Program-made: the position numbers and the translations under genes
Notes under the pieces: model-generated
What the model saw: only the letters and a program-made list of their open reading frames with translations
What the model was told of the DNA's origin: nothing
Databases searched by the model: none
Part shown: piece after piece, positions 5,224-5,487 of the stretch
Layout of the letters: each line of letters starts with the position of its first letter
How positions within the stretch are numbered: the stretch's first letter is position 1
Source of the DNA: Candidatus Zhuqueibacterota bacterium
GTDB taxonomy: Bacteria > Zhuqueibacterota > Zhuqueibacteria > Residuimicrobiales > Residuimicrobiaceae
Assembly (NCBI GenBank): GCA_016934435.1
Contig: JAFGSU010000371.1
Span: 1 to 5,487, forward strand
Direction of reading: 5' to 3'
Length of the DNA: 5,487 bases

Positions 5224-5384
5224 CTCATTGACCTGTAGATATCAAATCAATGTTGTCGACACATGTCGTTTACCAGTGTGCGAGGCCCGCTCCACTACAG
5301 GCCGGCAATTCCTTCCAGTCTTATAATATTTCTCTTGATTTTTGCCGGTATATTCTTTTTATTAGTTAAACAACAGGGGCGCAG

Positions 5385-5487
5385 ATGAATGGGCATTCAT
5401 GGGCAAAAAAATCAAAGGTTTTTCCTCTTGTGCCGATGGGGTTACGTCCTGTCGAACATAGAAATATAACACCGATTCGGTGCCCAC
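5385..5487 (+). CDS. Doubtful partial ORF running off the right edge
   Basis: ATG at 5385 follows AGGGG (5375-5379) at 5-nt spacing and the frame stays open for 34 codons to the window end (begins MNGHSWAKKSKVFPLVPMGL). No family is recognised and an open frame of this length arises easily by chance. The start codon is the first arm of a perfect dyad, ATGAATG (5385-5391) with CATTCAT (5394-5400), and a second dyad CACCGA-T-TCGGTG lies at 5470-5482. The segment might therefore be non-coding structured DNA instead. Confidence 0.15.
   Translation, partial: MNGHSWAKKSKVFPLVPMGLRPVEHRNITPIRCP

Larger units (their letters stand above)
4914..5384. other. Long intergenic region upstream of the cold-shock gene
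   Basis: This stretch of about 470 bases has no credible protein gene. It contains, from left to right, the cold-shock ribosome site, the TGTACAA pair, the leftward terminator hairpin, an A+T-rich tract with a 15-bp dyad, and the nested hairpin at 5180-5223. Further right are the palindrome TGTCGACA (5254-5261), a consensus -10 TATAAT (5322-5327) without a good -35, and a T-rich segment to about 5360. The A+T-rich tract may act as an upstream promoter element for the cold-shock transcript. Confidence 0.5.

Noticed and set aside
5390..5405. Second possible -24/-12 site near the right edge
   Set aside because: Spacing fits but the -12 element reads GGGC instead of TTGC and TGGCA is broken.
5430..5487. 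Possible tRNA or tmRNA start
   Set aside because: No cloverleaf, T-loop GTTCGA context or acceptor pairing can be built from the visible bases.

Overview
The window looks like a chromosomal stretch of a Gram-negative bacterium of moderate G+C. It holds the end of a sigma-54 activator with a sigma-54 promoter behind it, two exported proteins (one ending in the terminal Phe typical of outer-membrane beta-barrels), an OPT-family peptide transporter and a cold-shock protein. The GTCATTGCGA palindromic repeats and the mix of HEAT-repeat and barrel proteins would suit an FCB-group or deltaproteobacterial-type lineage. That placement is inference; no marker gene is present.

Layout. 1-261: C-terminal end of an NtrC-type sigma-54-dependent regulator (+). 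262-447: intergenic region with an enhancer-like dyad and a well-matched -24/-12 promoter. 448-855: small exported HEAT-repeat protein (+), closed by a terminator at 915-957. 958-1486: no gene; it is dominated by a 362-bp nested inverted-repeat element (1091-1452). 1487-3472: OPT-family oligopeptide transporter (-). 3473-3887: divergent intergenic region with a structured leader on the transporter side. 3888-4502: small outer-membrane beta-barrel-like protein of unknown function (+). 4667-4698: bidirectional terminator. 4713-4913: cold-shock-domain protein (-). 4914-5487: no confident gene; it holds a strong minus-strand terminator hairpin just upstream of the cold-shock gene, several dyads, and at the right edge a doubtful partial ORF.

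How the parts may work together. The clearest link is at the left end: a sigma-54 activator followed by a sigma-54 promoter that would express a periplasmic HEAT-repeat protein, which suggests local regulation. The transporter and the barrel protein are divergent and could share control; whether the barrel helps peptides cross the outer membrane is only speculation. The cold-shock gene appears to have a leader that can terminate transcription before the coding region, a possible attenuator. I see no phage, CRISPR, toxin-antitoxin or secretion system. The least explained structures are the nested palindromic repeat and the cold-shock leader.
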